From Moniliella sp. 'wahieum' (lineage: Eukaryota; Basidiomycota; Moniliellomycetes; Moniliellales; Moniliellaceae), in assembly GCA_003971905.1 (NCBI GenBank), contig RSEE01000108.1, positions 1 to 64,000 of the forward strand: 64,000 nucleotides of DNA, written 5' to 3'. Below, one piece after another: positions 1-12,743 of this stretch (positions are counted from its first letter, which is position 1; each line of letters begins with the position of its first letter). A program made the translations under genes and the position numbers. Under the pieces are notes generated by a model. It ran no database searches and had not been told where the DNA came from. It saw nothing but the letters and a program-made list of their open reading frames with translations.

Positions 1-597
1 GGATTAATGTGCAGCTAACTGGGAAAGGAGTGTAAAGTCATAACATTCTCTACATCGCTCCCACAAAAGCTATGCCCCCATTCACAAGACGTAGCACGCA
101 AATGTAGTTGGGTTTGAATGGCATGGATGGAGGGTGGTTGGATGTAGTGGAGCCGTGGGCCGTAAGCCGTGGCTCCGGGGGCCCGCAACGCCCAACGCTT
201 CACGCCCTAGGCGTACCTGGTCGACAAGCTTGCTAGTTGTTGCTAGTTCCGCCAGGCCGAACCAAAAACCAACCCGTCCGGGTCGGGTGTGGGGGGCACT
301 CACCACCCCCCTCCCCCTTCCGACCGACCCGACGACCCAGGCCGACCGGGTCCAGTGCCCGTCCCGTGTGCACATGCGCGTCGTACCCATCCAAGTCTTT
401 CCGGCTTGCTCATGCTTGCTCCAGTCTTACGCCAGCTGCTGCTCGCAGCTCCGGGGTGGAACCTTGCTGTACTCATCCAAGTCCCAGTCGCCAACAACAA
501 CCACTCAAACGTATCGTCCACCTGGGGCTTGCTCATGCTCGCCTGGCCGTCGGCGTCCGTACCGCCTGGTGTGACGCGCCAACCACCGAGCAACGCA
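1..597. other. No gene recognised at the left edge
   Basis: Overlapping reading frames here are low in complexity and show no conserved motif. Two partly similar stretches sharing a GCTTGCTCATGCT core, near 401 and 525, suggest an old short duplication. The 3' end of the methyltransferase gene lies just to the right, so part of this stretch is probably its downstream flank. Confidence 0.5.
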
Positions 598-1687
598 CTA
601 TCCTTCTCTGGCGCACTTAGCCCCAACTATCCCCCGCCGACGCGCACTAAATACAAAGTACTCGTCGCTGGGCGCTCGTCCACGGTAGGTGCGCTTGTAG
701 AATTGCTGGTTCCGGTGGAAGTGGAAGTAGAGGTGGGAGTGGCTGGGTCCAAGTCGGACTGCCATGCGCCGAAGCGGTTGCCATGCGTAAGGATTGGCGT
801 GGTGGGACGAAGCGGAGGTAGGATGTCTGTGTGTGTGCGTTGTGGTGGTGCGAGGGCGGCAGGCCAGTGGAACCAGGGAAGCCGGAGCCGAAGACGAAGC
901 AGAGGTAGGAGGTACGCGACGCGCTTGGACCGGAGCAAAGTCGAACCATGCGCCGAGCGCTTGCCAGAAGGGTTGTTCCTTCTCGAGGGAGCGGATGCGT
1001 AGGCCAGGATTACCGTCGGGGAAGAAGAAGGGGAAGAAGGGGACGACGAGAAGACGAATCAGGAGAGGTCAAGTGGATCAACGTGCGCAAGAGCGGGGCG
1101 AGCAAGTCAGGGAAAATACACCAAGTCCGAACAAAGAATGTGCGTGATGGGGTTTGGACAGGCAGCACGCACAGCCGCAGCGTGCACTGCATCGCCCCAT
1201 GCCAGCGGCGCGACTCGCATCGTCACCCCTGCGCGCCCCTGGGAAGGCAAGCGCCACGTTGCGCTCCAGCAGCGGACACACGTTCTCCAGGTCGGTCAGG
1301 ATAGTGTGGGAGAAGCAGAGGAGGAGGAGGAGGGGGACGGGGGAGCCAGCTGGTCCAGGCCAAGCCCAATTGGATGCCGACGTACCCGACGCCGGCGCCC
1401 AATTCGACCACGACGGGGGGCGGTGGTGGTGGCGAGGTGACGCTGGTGGTAGGGGGGAGGAGAAAGGCGGCGGGTTCGAACTGGAGCGGGAGCGGGTCGG
1501 TGGGCAGCGGCGGGTGGAGGTAGCGGACGAGCACATGGGCGGCCTCCAGATGCGGCCGGCAATGCCAAAGGCGGCAATGTCCGCCGCCGAGTCGTGCTTC
1601 CACGAGGCGTGGGCGGGGCTGGGGCCGGCGCGCTGGGGGTGATGGCGAGGTGCGCGGGGAAGTTGGGGTCGCCGGGGGCGGAGGCAT
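598..1687 (-). CDS. METTL21-type protein-lysine methyltransferase
   Basis: A predicted S-adenosylmethionine-dependent class I methyltransferase of the METTL21/EFM group, which methylates lysines of elongation factors and chaperones. Reading down the minus strand, the family landmarks appear in order: an AAFGIAGRIW-EAAHVL block; the SAM-binding motif VVELGAGVGYVGIQLG near 1345; TDLENVCPLLERNV near 1270; a DLVYFPDLLAPLLRTLI-type segment near 1100; RSLEKEQPFWQALGAWF near 960; and a DEYFVFSARR ending near 640. These segments lie in different frames, so the span holds several one-base shifts and perhaps an intron. The ATG at 1687 has a good CCACC context. An alternative ATG at 1737 would need an extra splice. 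The C-terminal part contains a low-complexity Ser/Thr insert. The exact substrate cannot be told from sequence. Confidence 0.7.
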
Positions 1688-2224
1688 GGTGGGAGCAACA
1701 GGGGGGGGGGGGGTACCTTGAAGATTGATTGGGCCATCGGGATGGGCTTCGCAGTGCGGAACGCCTGGTTCCGCCCGGGGAGGGGGGGAGTGACACGTGA
1801 CTAACACGTGACTCCACGTGAATGGAAGGCGGGCGGAGCGAGCAAGTGGGTTATACGGCCAGTGCGAGTGACTGGTGCGTGACTGATGAGTGACTCGTGA
1901 TGGTGATAGTGCGTGTGATTCGCAAGTCGTGCCCTCGTAGTGACTGGCCACGTGACGTGCTGACTAGTCGTTGCGAGGGTCGATCGGCGGTCCTGAGCTT
2001 TTAAAGGCAGTAGGCCGCACACCACTGTTTGGCTGCACAGCAAGGCGGGAGAAGAAAATGCGGGGCACACACCCACACTCGCCCCGTGCGAGCGTGCCAG
2101 CCGCCCACCCTAGCACCCACTGCCGTGTCGATCGTTTGTATGCCCCGCCGCCACCGCCGTCTTTTAGCCATCTCCTCTGCTGTCCCCCCCACCTCACCTC
2201 CCACCCCTGCTGCTCGTACTGGCC
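1688..2224. promoter_or_regulatory. Shared upstream region with phased CACGTG boxes
   Basis: This interval separates two divergently read genes. It contains CACGTG at 1794-1799, 1805-1810, 1815-1820 and 1952-1957. The first three are 10-11 bp apart, about one helical turn. Between 1861 and 1910 several GTGACT/CGTGA half-sites follow. CACGTG is the classical site of bHLH factors such as Cbf1/Pho4-type proteins. That these sites control the flanking genes is inference from position. Confidence 0.5.
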
Positions 2225-5200
2225 ATGCGCTCAGCCTTCCTCACCTGCTGAATCTCCATTGCCACCACCACCACCATCGCCACCACCACCACCACACTCT
2301 TTTTCCCTGCCGCACACACGCCACCTCACCCTGGCCAGCATCGCCTTCTTTATCGCCTTTGTGCTCCAGCTCATCGTACGTTTCTCTCCCTCTTCTGCGC
2401 CCCTGCTCACACCACCCCTTCCCAGCTCAACTTCCGCCCCCTTCGTCCCCTCGCTCACCTCTTCTCCCTCGTCCCAGCACGCCGACGCGCTCCGCTGGGG
2501 GCTGTGGGGCAGCTGTGTCCACCTGGCCAGCCAGCCTGGCCCCAACTGGCAGTGCACCCCTCCCTCCTGGCACTACTCTTCCACTTCCACTTCGGCTTCC
2601 GCTTCCTCTGCGTCGTCCACTTCCACTTCCGCTTCCTCCTCTGCCTCGGGCTGGCCCGCGGTCCAGGCTAGTCTGCTCCCCAGCACAGCCCTCGCCGATG
2701 CATTTGTCCTTGTGCCCCTCTCCACCGGCGTAGCCGGCACATGGTCCTGCTCACCCTCCTCCCCGCACTGAGCTTGCTCCCACGCACGTCCTGCCTCCCC
2801 TGGCGTCGCCGCAAGCAGAAGCGCACTCCCTCCACCTCCACCTCACCCTCACCCTCACCCTCAACACCGTCGTACCTCTACACATACACGTCAGCACTCT
2901 TGGTCAGCACGGTCCTGGCCACCGCACTGGCTACCGCTAGCTTGGGCGTACTCTTATCCTTCTTCCTCGGAATGCGCACCCGCGCCCACACTCCCTCCCA
3001 CCTCTGCAGCCACCCACTGGCCGAGAGGTCCACCGGGTCCGGGTCCGGGTCCGGGTCAGCCGCAGGGTCTGCCGCACCGTCCGCCACTGGGTCCCCCGCT
3101 GCCGCTGGGTCCGCCGCCGCCGCAGGGTCTGCCGCGGGGGGAGACTTTAGTTCCGTACGCACGGCCCAGCTCGGCGCAGGCGTAGCCCTGCCCGCACTGA
3201 GCCTCGTCCTGGTCCTGCTAGGACTGGGGCTGACCCTAACGGCCGTGCGGGCCGGTGCGGTGCTCACTCTCCCTCCGTCGCCGGACACGGCCATGTCCAT
3301 GCGCTCGGGTGGGGACGGGGGCGTGGCAGCGTCGACGCGTACAATGGAGAACTTGGTTCCTGTGCGTGTGGATCCGCGTTGGTCCGCCCCCCCCAGCCGT
3401 ACGAGGACAAAGCGACAAGGAGGATAATGAGCTGGTAAAGACGTACGGTCCGGGTGCGGGGGCTGGCGTGGGGGTGGGTCTGTTGGCGGACAAGTCGCCC
3501 GATTTGCGGGACGGGTCGCGTGGCGGACCTGGACCCTTACCTGGCTGGGCCCGTGCACAGGGTGCCTACCCCCCGACGACGAGTACTACCACGACGACGA
3601 CCCGTCCCGCATCACCACCACTTCTGCCGCCGCTACGGGTACAGGTATGGGTACGGGTACGGCGTGGCCTACACCCAAGTGGACAAGGAGAAGCAGATGG
3701 ACTTGTCGATCGACATGGACATGGACATGGACAAGGACATGGACAAGGACACGGAGACGTACACTGACACCCAAACCGATTTCGGGTGGGACATGACAAC
3801 TTACCCGCCCCCCTGCGCGCGGAGCGGGCGTGGGCCTAGGTCTCGGTCTTAGTCCTCCAGCCTACGCGTCGGAACCGGACCTCTACCCGCCCCCCGACCG
3901 CGACGCGGACCGCAAAACCGTAAGCGACTGGGACCGAGAGGGTGAACGAGAGCGTCGCGCGGATCGTAGGAACGGCGGTCGAGGGCGAGGTCAAGGTCGA
4001 GGTCGAGACCGGGCGCAGCTGCCGTTGCCCCGGGTAGGCGCAGGTGGATCGCGCACAGGGACGGACGCGGGTCAGCTAGTGTCGCCTCACGTCTGTCGTC
4101 GCGGATGAGTTCGTGATGGTCGGCTGGCGCAGGCCTACCTCGGATGACGACCACATGACGACGACGATGACGATGAGGAGGAAGAGGAAGAAAGCGACGC
4201 AGGTCACGCCCCATCGGTCCAAACGAGCAAAAACGACAGCTCGACCGGTCGACGCGGGCTGGTACGGAGATCAGGCAGCTTACGTGTACACCGTGCTGCA
4301 CGCGCTTCGCTCCAGTCCCGCTTGGCTCCCACCGAGGACACGCAAAGTAGTCCCCCTGCTTCCCCACTTTCGCTTGCCCCGCCACTCCCGCGTAATGGGC
4401 CACGCTCACCTACCTCCCCCTCGTGGGCGCTTAACCCGCACTTGAACGTCCCCCCGCCCGCGCGGCCTGGCTCCCACACGCGCACTCGCAGTCGCACTCG
4501 CAGTCGCAGTCGCAGCCGTTCGCGCCGGCCTAAGAATACCGTACCTTCGCATTCGCGTTCCGCTTCCACCTCGGACTCTGACGCTGACCCAGACCAGGAC
4601 CCAGACGCAGAAGGACGGTGTAGCGTGCTGGAGCAGTACGACATTTACGGTGCGCCGAGCGAAGTGGACGGGTACTCTGTTGCGGATTATTTGGCCACAC
4701 CTGCACGCACTGCTTCGCCCCCTCTCCCTTTGCCTTTGCCCGTGTCGCCTCGGTCGCCCCGAACGCCTCGCACGCCACGCACACCACGAAGACGCGCCGA
4801 ACGGGCAGACGCACATGGGTCGTCCTCTGACGCAGGGGGCGCTCCAGCGTCCATCCTCCAGCCGCCACAGCACTTCCCCGTGCGCGGCTACCTAGGCCGG
4901 CGCGCGGGTGCCGATGCGGGCCAAGCTGATGGCCAAGGCCAAGACGCGTGGGAGGCAGCGAGTGCAGGTGGCAGCACGGCCGATTCGTGGGCGGGCGGGG
5001 ATGTGGGTGCGGGTGCGGGTGTGTCTGGGCGGCGTGGGCGGCCGTGGGTACTAGACCCACCGGCGTGGCGTGGAGGAGTGCTTGTTTGTCCGTCGTTTGT
5101 TCTTTGTTTGTTTGGATTGCTGGATTGGATTTGCGTAACGAGCACTTGGACCGAGGCAGGATTGAGCCCAGGCGGGGGATGGCACAGGTTGGTTGTTGGT

Positions 5201-5227
5201 GTGATGCGTGGGACGTGTGACATGTGA
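2225..5227 (+). CDS. PalI/Rim9-SUR7-like four-TM membrane protein with long tail
   Basis: Likely a plasma-membrane tetraspan protein of the SUR7/PalI group, which acts in ambient-pH sensing or cortical membrane domains. A possible start MRSAFLT lies at 2225, with TM1 ASIAFFIAFVLQLIV near 2335. An extracellular WGLWGSC motif follows near 2495, the claudin-like mark of the family. TM2 ends in a VLVPLSTGVAG then MVLLTLLPAL stretch near 2710-2790. TM3 lies near 2885-2970, and TM4, ALPALSLVLVLLGLGLTL, near 3190-3240. The remainder is a long hydrophilic, low-complexity tail rich in Ser, Arg, Asp and Pro with dipeptide repeats, as in PalI homologues. Frames change several times, so the end is uncertain. 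A stop in another frame near 5054 is an alternative. It could be two genes, with a separate tail ORF after about 4320. Confidence 0.55.
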
Positions 5228-5574
5228 TGGGCGTGTGAGATGGAGGATGCGGACCTCCGAGGTTATTGTTGGCCAGAGGAAGCGTGTGTTAGGCGTACCC
5301 CCGCTCAGGCACCAGCAGGGTTGCAAATTGCATGCCTCTTAGATCTTAGATCTTACGTACGCAGCGCGCGTGGCTGTGCTGCCCCGCTCTCGTCTGCTCT
5401 CGTCTGCGCAGCCCACCGCAGCCAGGCACGCAACCCTACTGCTTCTCCACATCCTCCTCCCGCTGCGCAGCGCCACGCAGCCACAGCATTTAACCCCCCT
5501 CGCCATCGCCATTGCTATCCCCACCTCCACCTCCACCTCCATCCCCACCACACACCACCACTACCTCCATCGCC

Positions 5575-6308
5575 ATGTCCTTCCCGAACCCTTTGGCCCC
5601 CAACACCCAGCTCGGCTACCCCCAACCGCAGCAACCCCAACAACCCCAGTACCCGCCTACGCCTCGGGCGGCTTCCCGGAACCCATGCGCCCTACGCCTC
5701 GGCCCCAGGCGCAGCCCCCGTCCCCGACACCAGCTACGCACCGCCCAACCCGAACCCAAACGCCTACCCCCCCCCAAACGCCTACCCCACCCCCAGCGCC
5801 AACGCCAGCGCCGACCGAGCAACCCCTACCCGGGCGAGCGGCAAGTGGACGAGAACGGTGTGCCGCTCGAGCCGGGCGAGCGCGGGATCGGCACCATGGC
5901 CGGCGGTGCGCTGGCTGGGTTTGCAGCGAACAAGTTGACGGGCGGACAAGGCGGAAACTGGAGTGCGGCCATCGGTGGCGCCCTGCTCGCTCAAGGTGCT
6001 AAGATGATGTATGGCCGGATCAAGGATAACCGCGCTGGTAGCCATGGGGCAGGTGCAGGTGATGGCAAAGCCCTCGACGGTGCGGGTGGGTACGGGGGTG
6101 CCGGCGGGTACGGCTCGGGGTACGGCCAAGAGGGCAGTGCGCCCCCGGACTATTCGAGTGGCTACGCGGCTGGCGGGTACGCAAGTGGCGGGTACACGGG
6201 CGGCCATGCGAGTGGGTACTACAATGCCCCCCCACGGGCCCGTCGGGCAGTTACGGCGCCGGGTACGGAGCCAAGCCTTTTGAGCCTCGGAGTCGTTGCT
6301 TTCGTTGA
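5575..6308 (+). CDS. Pro/Gln-rich glycine-zipper protein
   Basis: The start ATG at 5575 follows CCATCGCC and gives MSFPNPLAPNTQLGYPQPQQ. The first half is Pro/Gln/Tyr/Asn-rich and frame-shifted, with an alternate frame reading SYAPPNPNPNAYPPPNAYP. A conserved core follows near 5840-6035: DENGVPLEPGERGIGTMAGG, then an alternating Gly/Ala helix (ALAGFAANKLTGG and AAIGGALLAQGAKMMYGRIK). That pattern is a glycine zipper like those that insert into or pack against membranes. The C-terminal part is Gly/Tyr-rich (GGYGSGYGQ). In one frame it ends GAGYGAKPFEPRSRCFR with a stop at 6306-6308. Proteins of this layout are common and unnamed in basidiomycetes. Function is unknown. Confidence 0.6.
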
Positions 6309-9300
6309 TTTTGGTTTGGTTGGTCCCATGCTCCTTCCCGCTCCACTGTTGCGTCGACTCGACGATAACGATAAGGATGCAAGAGTCCATGATCTTCTTC
6401 GGTTCTGTCTTTTCTCTTCTCTTTGCTTTTCTTTTCTTTTGCTTTCGTCTCCCTCTCCTTTGCCCTCGCCCTCTCTTTCCCCACATTTGTGCGTTCTGTC
6501 TCGCCGTCTCTCTGTCTCTGTTGGATCGACCCCCTACCCGTGGCACTCGTTGGCCTGCAGTGGATGTATTCTTGCCTCGTCTCTTCCCGCTTATCCCCCA
6601 CCCCCCCCCCATTCCCAACCACATGATTCATCCTGAATTCCGTTGCCGTTGTCGTTTCGCTTTCCGGTTCTCCTTCTTTTCCCCCTGGCCTGGCCATCCA
6701 GCGTGGCCCATCAAGGGGGAAGGCGTAGTCGATTGTAGTATGTGGTACATGGTCCATGGTACATGGTCCATGGTACATGGTCCATGGCACATTGTACGTG
6801 GCACGTGGTACGTGGCGTGGCGGGCGGGGGGGGGGGTGAGGAGAGAGATGCAGATGCAGGGAAAACCTCGGGGGGGGCGGGAGGGCCTACCTACCTCTGT
6901 GGTTTGTGCTCGTGTTGGTGTTTCCTTTTCACGAGGAGTGCGCGCGAGGATTGCGCGAGAGGATGGCAATCCTTCCCCCCCCCGCTTCTACCTCTACGAT
7001 TTACCGTTGCCTCCCCCGCGCCATTTGGCAGTCTGCGTTGGCGCCGGTTGGAGGTCTGGTTTGGTACATGTTGGTTGTTGGTTGGCGGGCGAGAGCTGGA
7101 GGGTATAATTCAATTGCTTTGAGTGTAGCGTGCTGGTTGGTGTCTGGTGCCTGGGGGTTGACAACCAGTTGGATTCGATTCCATTTGGGTGGATTTGGTT
7201 CGATTCGACTCGATTCGCGCCGGGTTGGTTCGATTCCGGTCGACTGGGTCCGCGTTTCGGTTCGAGGTGGGGAATTGTAGCTCGGGTACATGAAATGGGC
7301 CACCATTCTACCGTAGCCGGACGGAGCAGGGGACCAGCGGCTGGATTGCCGTTGAGCGTTGAACGTTGGGGCCACAGAGGGGGTACCAGGTCCCGATAAC
7401 GCATCCGTCGAGCCGGGATGCCCACCCTAGTCTATCCAAGAAAGCCAGTTTGGTCAGCGCCCGCGATGGCGATGGCGATGGCGCACGAGAGCCTGCCCAA
7501 GACCAAGACCAAGACCGAGAGTGTGATGTCCTGGATACAGCGACCGTGTCCTGCGATCCGCGGTCCCGGGGAATGGACAGACAGGCTGAGACCGAGACGG
7601 TACCGCCTTGACATTGAAGCTTGAAGCTATTGAAGGAGAATGCGGGTTGCCTCGACAGTGAGCCAGCACACCACCTCAAGGCGTCACACGACACCCGTGA
7701 TCGCCCATCATAGACTACCACAGGAGAGCGACACACCTTCCACCGCCCCTCCTTCTCCCCCCCCCCCCAGTCTCATCAAGCCTCAGGCCTCAGGACGGAC
7801 GAACGACACCCGCGGATGTTATGGATGGCCTCCAAAGTCAGACGACCCCAAGTCCCCTCGTTGGCTGTAACACACGAAGGATTGAGGTAACATCGAAATA
7901 CGAACCAGAGGCCGGCAGCGCACATGTAGTCCCCCCCCGCGTCTCAATAGGATATCTGCAGTGTTCGTTCGCATCCCCTGGTCTCTCGTCCCGCGTCCTG
8001 GCCCTGGCTGGTCCCCCGTGGCGTTCCTTCTCGCTCGTAGGGGTTGGATGGGGTCAGTGCAGGTTCGAGCGCGAAGTCGCGCGCTGTGGGCCGGGGCGAG
8101 CCGAGGACAAGGTTGCTAAGGCGGTAAGCGCAGTGCCCGTTCGGTGTCCCCTTCGTCGTACTTCCGCCTACCATCTGTCACGATAAGAAGTAGGCACGGT
8201 AGGCAGTAGGACCGTGTCGCAACGACCCCCACAACGTACCACGTTGTTGCCGCCCATTCAACTTGTTCAGGCCAAGATCAAGAGAGCGAGGTTATCGGAC
8301 TTGTGTGGATTGATGAGGCAGTTGGCCGAGTCACTGCAGTCGCGACGATGCCGTGCCGGTGGTGAGTTGTTTCTCGGATGTGTATAAAAAATATAGCCCA
8401 AAACGTTGCTCTCCTTGTTGTTCTTAAGTTCTTCTCCTCCCGCATGCTTCCGACGTCAACGAACCAGTGGCGGTTTCTTCCTTTCTCTCTGCCCCGGTGG
8501 GCCGTACGTGTCTCTCTCCATCCTCCCGGCGCTCGTCCCATCGTCCCATCGTATCCATGTAACATATCATAGCGTGTCAGGCCGTGCCCTCGGACCCTTC
8601 TTGTACACACTCACCTGCCAGACCCTGCCGTCGCTATACCCAGGTTGTCCTGCCCACCACACTCCCACAAACACTCGCACATCCACACGTCCTCCGCCCC
8701 GACGTACGCGCTGAATTGAAACAGCCACTACGTGCTCACTTGGTCCAGTAGATGAACCCAGAAGTGTGCGCATTGCGGTGGGCTAGGGCTCGGCCGCCGG
8801 ATACTACTGTCACAGTCGAGCCCCGCCCGGGGGCTCGCCCAGGTTGGTGGAGTACACTCCCAAGGACGACTGAGGCTAGGTTCCGCTTGGGATACTTGCG
8901 CTCGATGGTGAATCTGAGCGGACCTAGGCACGAGCAGAGGCCTGGGGCGCGCCAAGCCGAGGCGGACGGGTAGTAAGGTTGGGTATGCACCGCACCGCGG
9001 TTTGGACCGTGTGTACCGTATCGGAAGCTTTTGCGGCGTAGAAATGGGTATAGACACGGGAGGACAAGCATTGCCACAGCGGACTCAGGGCTGGAAAGCG
9101 GCGGCGGTCAACGTACGTGGCTGGAAAGAAACCCAACCCACGCGATATGCTGGTGCAGGGACTCGGTGCGGCTGACGGAACGCTGGCGAACAAGATGGGG
9201 CGGATGGGATGGAAAGTTGCAGGACAAGGTTGGAAGACGCTGTTGAGGCAGCCAAGTGGAGATGATGGTGCCTGTACTGCACCAATTGGCTGGAAACGGG

Positions 9301-9400
9301 CAGATGTAGGACAGGAAAGGTGGCAAGGGACGAGAATGCAATAAGGTGGGGCAAAGGGTCCCAACCACCCTCACATCAGGGGTACAGGCTATAGATCCAA
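6309..9400. other. Gene-free stretch with simple repeats
   Basis: No reading frame here shows a conserved motif. Visible features are C/T-rich sequence after 6400, degenerate GATTCGATTC-type repeats at about 7165-7245, GATGGC hexamers near 7466-7485 and AAGACC hexamers near 7499-7520. There is a GTTGAGCGTTGAACGTT element at 7351-7367 and a TTGAAGCTTGAAGC element at about 7614-7628. Confidence 0.5.
6744..6790. repeat. 14-bp palindromic tandem repeat
   Basis: About three copies of TACATGGTCCATGG stand head to tail. Each contains the palindrome CCATGG, so the array can fold on itself. It decays to the right into GTACGTGGCACGTGG variants up to about 6820. It lies downstream of the glycine-zipper gene, outside any recognised gene. 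Confidence 0.85.
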
Positions 9401-11595
9401 AGGGAAAACCGACACAATATAAGGGTGCAAAAACGAAGACATGTCAAACGACGGGTTGGTCGCGCAGGCGCACCAGAAAAAGGTAAAGTATGTGGGCGGG
9501 GTGACAGTGGTCGCAAAGATACGGAGCACACTTGATGGGCCTCATTTAGGCCAACCGACTTGAGCTGGAACCGGGGCGACTATGGTCGGGCGGATGCGTG
9601 GCTACTCGGGCCACCGTACATGGTTGAACCACCCATCATCCAACTTGAATGGCTGGACTTCCGAGCATGCGCTACTGGCACAGGCAGAGCAGGCCGGTCT
9701 TAGCTTCAATTGGATCAGACCATCTCAGATCCAACGCAAGCCATAACAACTACTGGCTCGTATAGAGGCGTGCCGCACGCGCCGCCTCCCACGGCGTTTC
9801 CGTCATCCCGTCCCTCGGGCCCTCATCCCTGGGTCTGGACCCTTCTGCCACCGACAAACGAAATGACTGGAGGAACGAAAACGTGAGATTGTGACGGGAG
9901 GATGACTTTGCTTGCCAATAGTATTCATTCAGACAGCATGGAAGCGGGACCTTATATACAAGGAGAAAGGAAAAGCAATCACAGGTTCAACAGCGCGTGA
10001 TGAACGAGACGCACACCTAAAATGGGATCTAGCGTTCAAGGAAGAGATCTATTCGAACAGCATCAGACGTATAGACGGTGAGTACATATGTGTGTGTGAC
10101 CCGTCAGGCACATCTGACTGGGCAGAGCGAACGGACCCGCTGATGCAAAACGTCCCCCATCCGTCCTATACATCCTCATGAGTACCCATCTGCACCTATC
10201 TGCTCATCTGCCCCTCAAACACAACCACATCCGAAACCTTATGTATGGTAATGAAAAACGAGCGTGGGTGCTTTTCGGTCAGCACGGGTTAAACTTCCCT
10301 CGGCGGTGAGGCAGACTTCCACAAACTTGGGTCATTTTGTGGCACAACACTGGTTCTGCAACGAACGCGCCAACTCCCCCAACAACTGCAGCAACAATGT
10401 GTATGGTTTATGGTTCATGCATATTAGAAGTCGTCCACAATATTACCCCGCCCACCCGACCCGAATACGATCGCTGAGCGATCATCCCTTGTATGAGGAT
10501 AATAGCGGCCGCTGAAACTATCTTCCGTGAAGGAGCACTTCACTCTTCAAAGTCCATGGTTCATGTCTTTTATCATCACCCTGTGTTGATCCGAACTCTT
10601 ACGCAGCAGTAATAGTGGAGGTTGTGCCCTCACAGGCGCAGTACTTTGTGGTGTTATCGTTATCCAATCGCAATTAATTGTTTCTCTGTTCTACTGAGTT
10701 CTTTTCCCTTACGTTCTTGCTTGCAATTCCACGCAGCAACATATGGTTCTCCTGCTAATCATCGTTGTTTATACAACCAAGTATTACATACTCAGCATCA
10801 TGATATCAACAACTCGTCAAACCAAGTCAAAGGAATTTTTGCCCCCTCCCCCCGCTCTGCTACCCGAGCTGATCAGAAGGAATGACACTTTGGGGCATGT
10901 TATCCCTGGGCAGACTAGGCGTACGTACACGCAACACCTTTACCATGTTACGTTTTATCCTCATCTAATACACTTAAAATGCGGCTGTAAGCGAGTTCTC
11001 ATCCGTAAGGTGTCCACCATCTACACAGATACTTTGAGTTTCCGGTCAGTTGTGATCGGGGCCATTAACACCAGAACAGAGAACTCCGGTGGGCCATTCA
11101 AATGAGGAATGGAAAGACCCAAACGATTCGTAGTGCCGGCAATACTCATCTTCACTTCAGCATCTTCTTCAGGTAAAATTGTCGGTTTGTGCATGGGTAT
11201 TTGGATTTAATGCATGCACATTAAACAGTAGTAGCCGAATGAGAAGCTGGTTGGTAGCGAGGAATTGATAGGAAGATCAATGCAGTTGAAATATGTGTTA
11301 ACTAGATTACGGGACGTTCTCAGAAAACTACAGCAGCCGTATCCAAACATGGGCTTTGTTGATATCCAACCTGAATATCGGCATCAATATTCATTCGAAA
11401 ATGCAGTTGGCTGCATATCTTCAGATATTAAGATCGGTCGGGGTTGAAAGTAAGAACTGAGGTAGAACATATCGGAGAGTTCAGGCAATTTGGGTTAGAT
11501 CTCTGCCAAATTGAGATAAATCACATCGAGTTGGGGAAAATGGTGTCTGCCGAGGACAGCGACTTGGAACAAATGCATATGTTGTCATGGTGCCG
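9401..11595. other. AT-richer gene-free block, left of the TRIM
   Basis: From about 9400 the sequence is clearly less GC-rich than the surrounding gene-dense DNA. Short open frames exist, for example at 9912-10181 and 11265-11447, but none shows a recognisable domain. I assign no gene. The block is interrupted by the short LTR element at 11601. Confidence 0.55.
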
Positions 11596-11600
11596 GTACC

Positions 11601-11832
11601 TGTTGACTGTGATCCTCTGGCTCCCGGTAGACCAGGTTCGCCTCGGTTCCATCGGCTTCCACGCTGACGTCCCTGCGTGTCACTGTCCCTGTGCCCTGCA
11701 CTCTCCTGTGTGACTCACTGTCCCTGTGCCTAGTCCAGCCTCCTATATAGATGCCTCTGTACCCAGACCCAACTCTGGCTCCAATCCATCACCTTCTCCT
11801 CATCCTTTGCCGTCCGGCTCCCTAGGCCAACA
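11601..11832 (+). repeat. Left LTR of the TRIM-like element
   Basis: A 232-bp direct repeat with TG...CA ends, matching 12744-12982. It contains CCTATATAGATG near 11741, a plausible TATA box for element transcription. It is preceded by target duplication GTACC. Confidence 0.9.
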
Positions 11833-12743
11833 GAGCTACAATCTGATCCCCCCGGAAGGGGAGCGCTCTTCAAGCAAGCCCACCCCAAGCCTACAAGCCC
11901 AAGCTAAGCCGCCAAGCCCACAAGACACACCCGTCCTCCCGCCCAACAACACCACCGCCACAATCGGCACCTTACCGCCACAATCGGCATACTACCGCCA
12001 CATCGGCATACTACCGCCACAATCGGCACACTCGTCCCCCACAGATGGGGCAATGATTTTTAGGGACAACACACGACGGAACAAAACGTGTCGGGTATCG
12101 TCAACGAGACGAAATTCCTCCAACGACAAAACGGCGCAGGCGAATCGCAGAAAGCGGGGGTGGTGCTCATCAAGTGCCCCACCACGGCTACACGCCCCGG
12201 ATTGCCAATTCATCCGGGGCACCTGGGGAAAGGATGGGGGGGGTGGTCACCCAACTTCTTCCACTCCTCTTTTTCAACAACAAAGAGAACCCAAACAGAT
12301 CAAGACGGGTTGACGCATAGCGCCCGTTCATTTCCATGCCCAATGGACCCCACTGGCACCAGGCATGCGGAACCAAACAACTACCAAACGCATCCAATTT
12401 TGATGCCAAACGACCTTGGACCGCATTTACTCCAAGTTTCCAATTTTCTTTCACTACACCTATAACTGGTGCTTTTTACTTTTGCCCACCAAATCGCTTC
12501 GGGCGCAACCCCTACTACTTTACTTCTAAGACTTCTACAAGCATCTGGCGGTCGCAATACACCAACCACAAGCGCTCGGCTCGTTCAGGTGTCATCCTGG
12601 ACAGCGGGGGTGTAGGCCAGTCGTGTGGCCATGCACAACTCCAGGCCATTCGTCCCGGTTGCCACTCAAGTCCTCCCCTCTCTACATCCACTGGCAGGAG
12701 CTCATCCCACAACCGATGTCTCCGGGTTCCCTGGCCAGGGGGG

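Noticed and set aside
1-1000. 237-codon plus-strand open frame at the left edge
   Set aside because: It overlaps the antisense of the methyltransferase C-terminus, whose conserved motifs on the minus strand are much stronger evidence.
7165-7290. Possible tRNA gene suggested by GGTTCGATTCC
   Set aside because: The T-arm-like word recurs several times in a simple repeat. No acceptor stem, anticodon arm or D arm could be matched.
8924-9364. 146-codon minus-strand open frame
   Set aside because: Low-complexity Pro/Ser content, three frames open at once, and no conserved segment.
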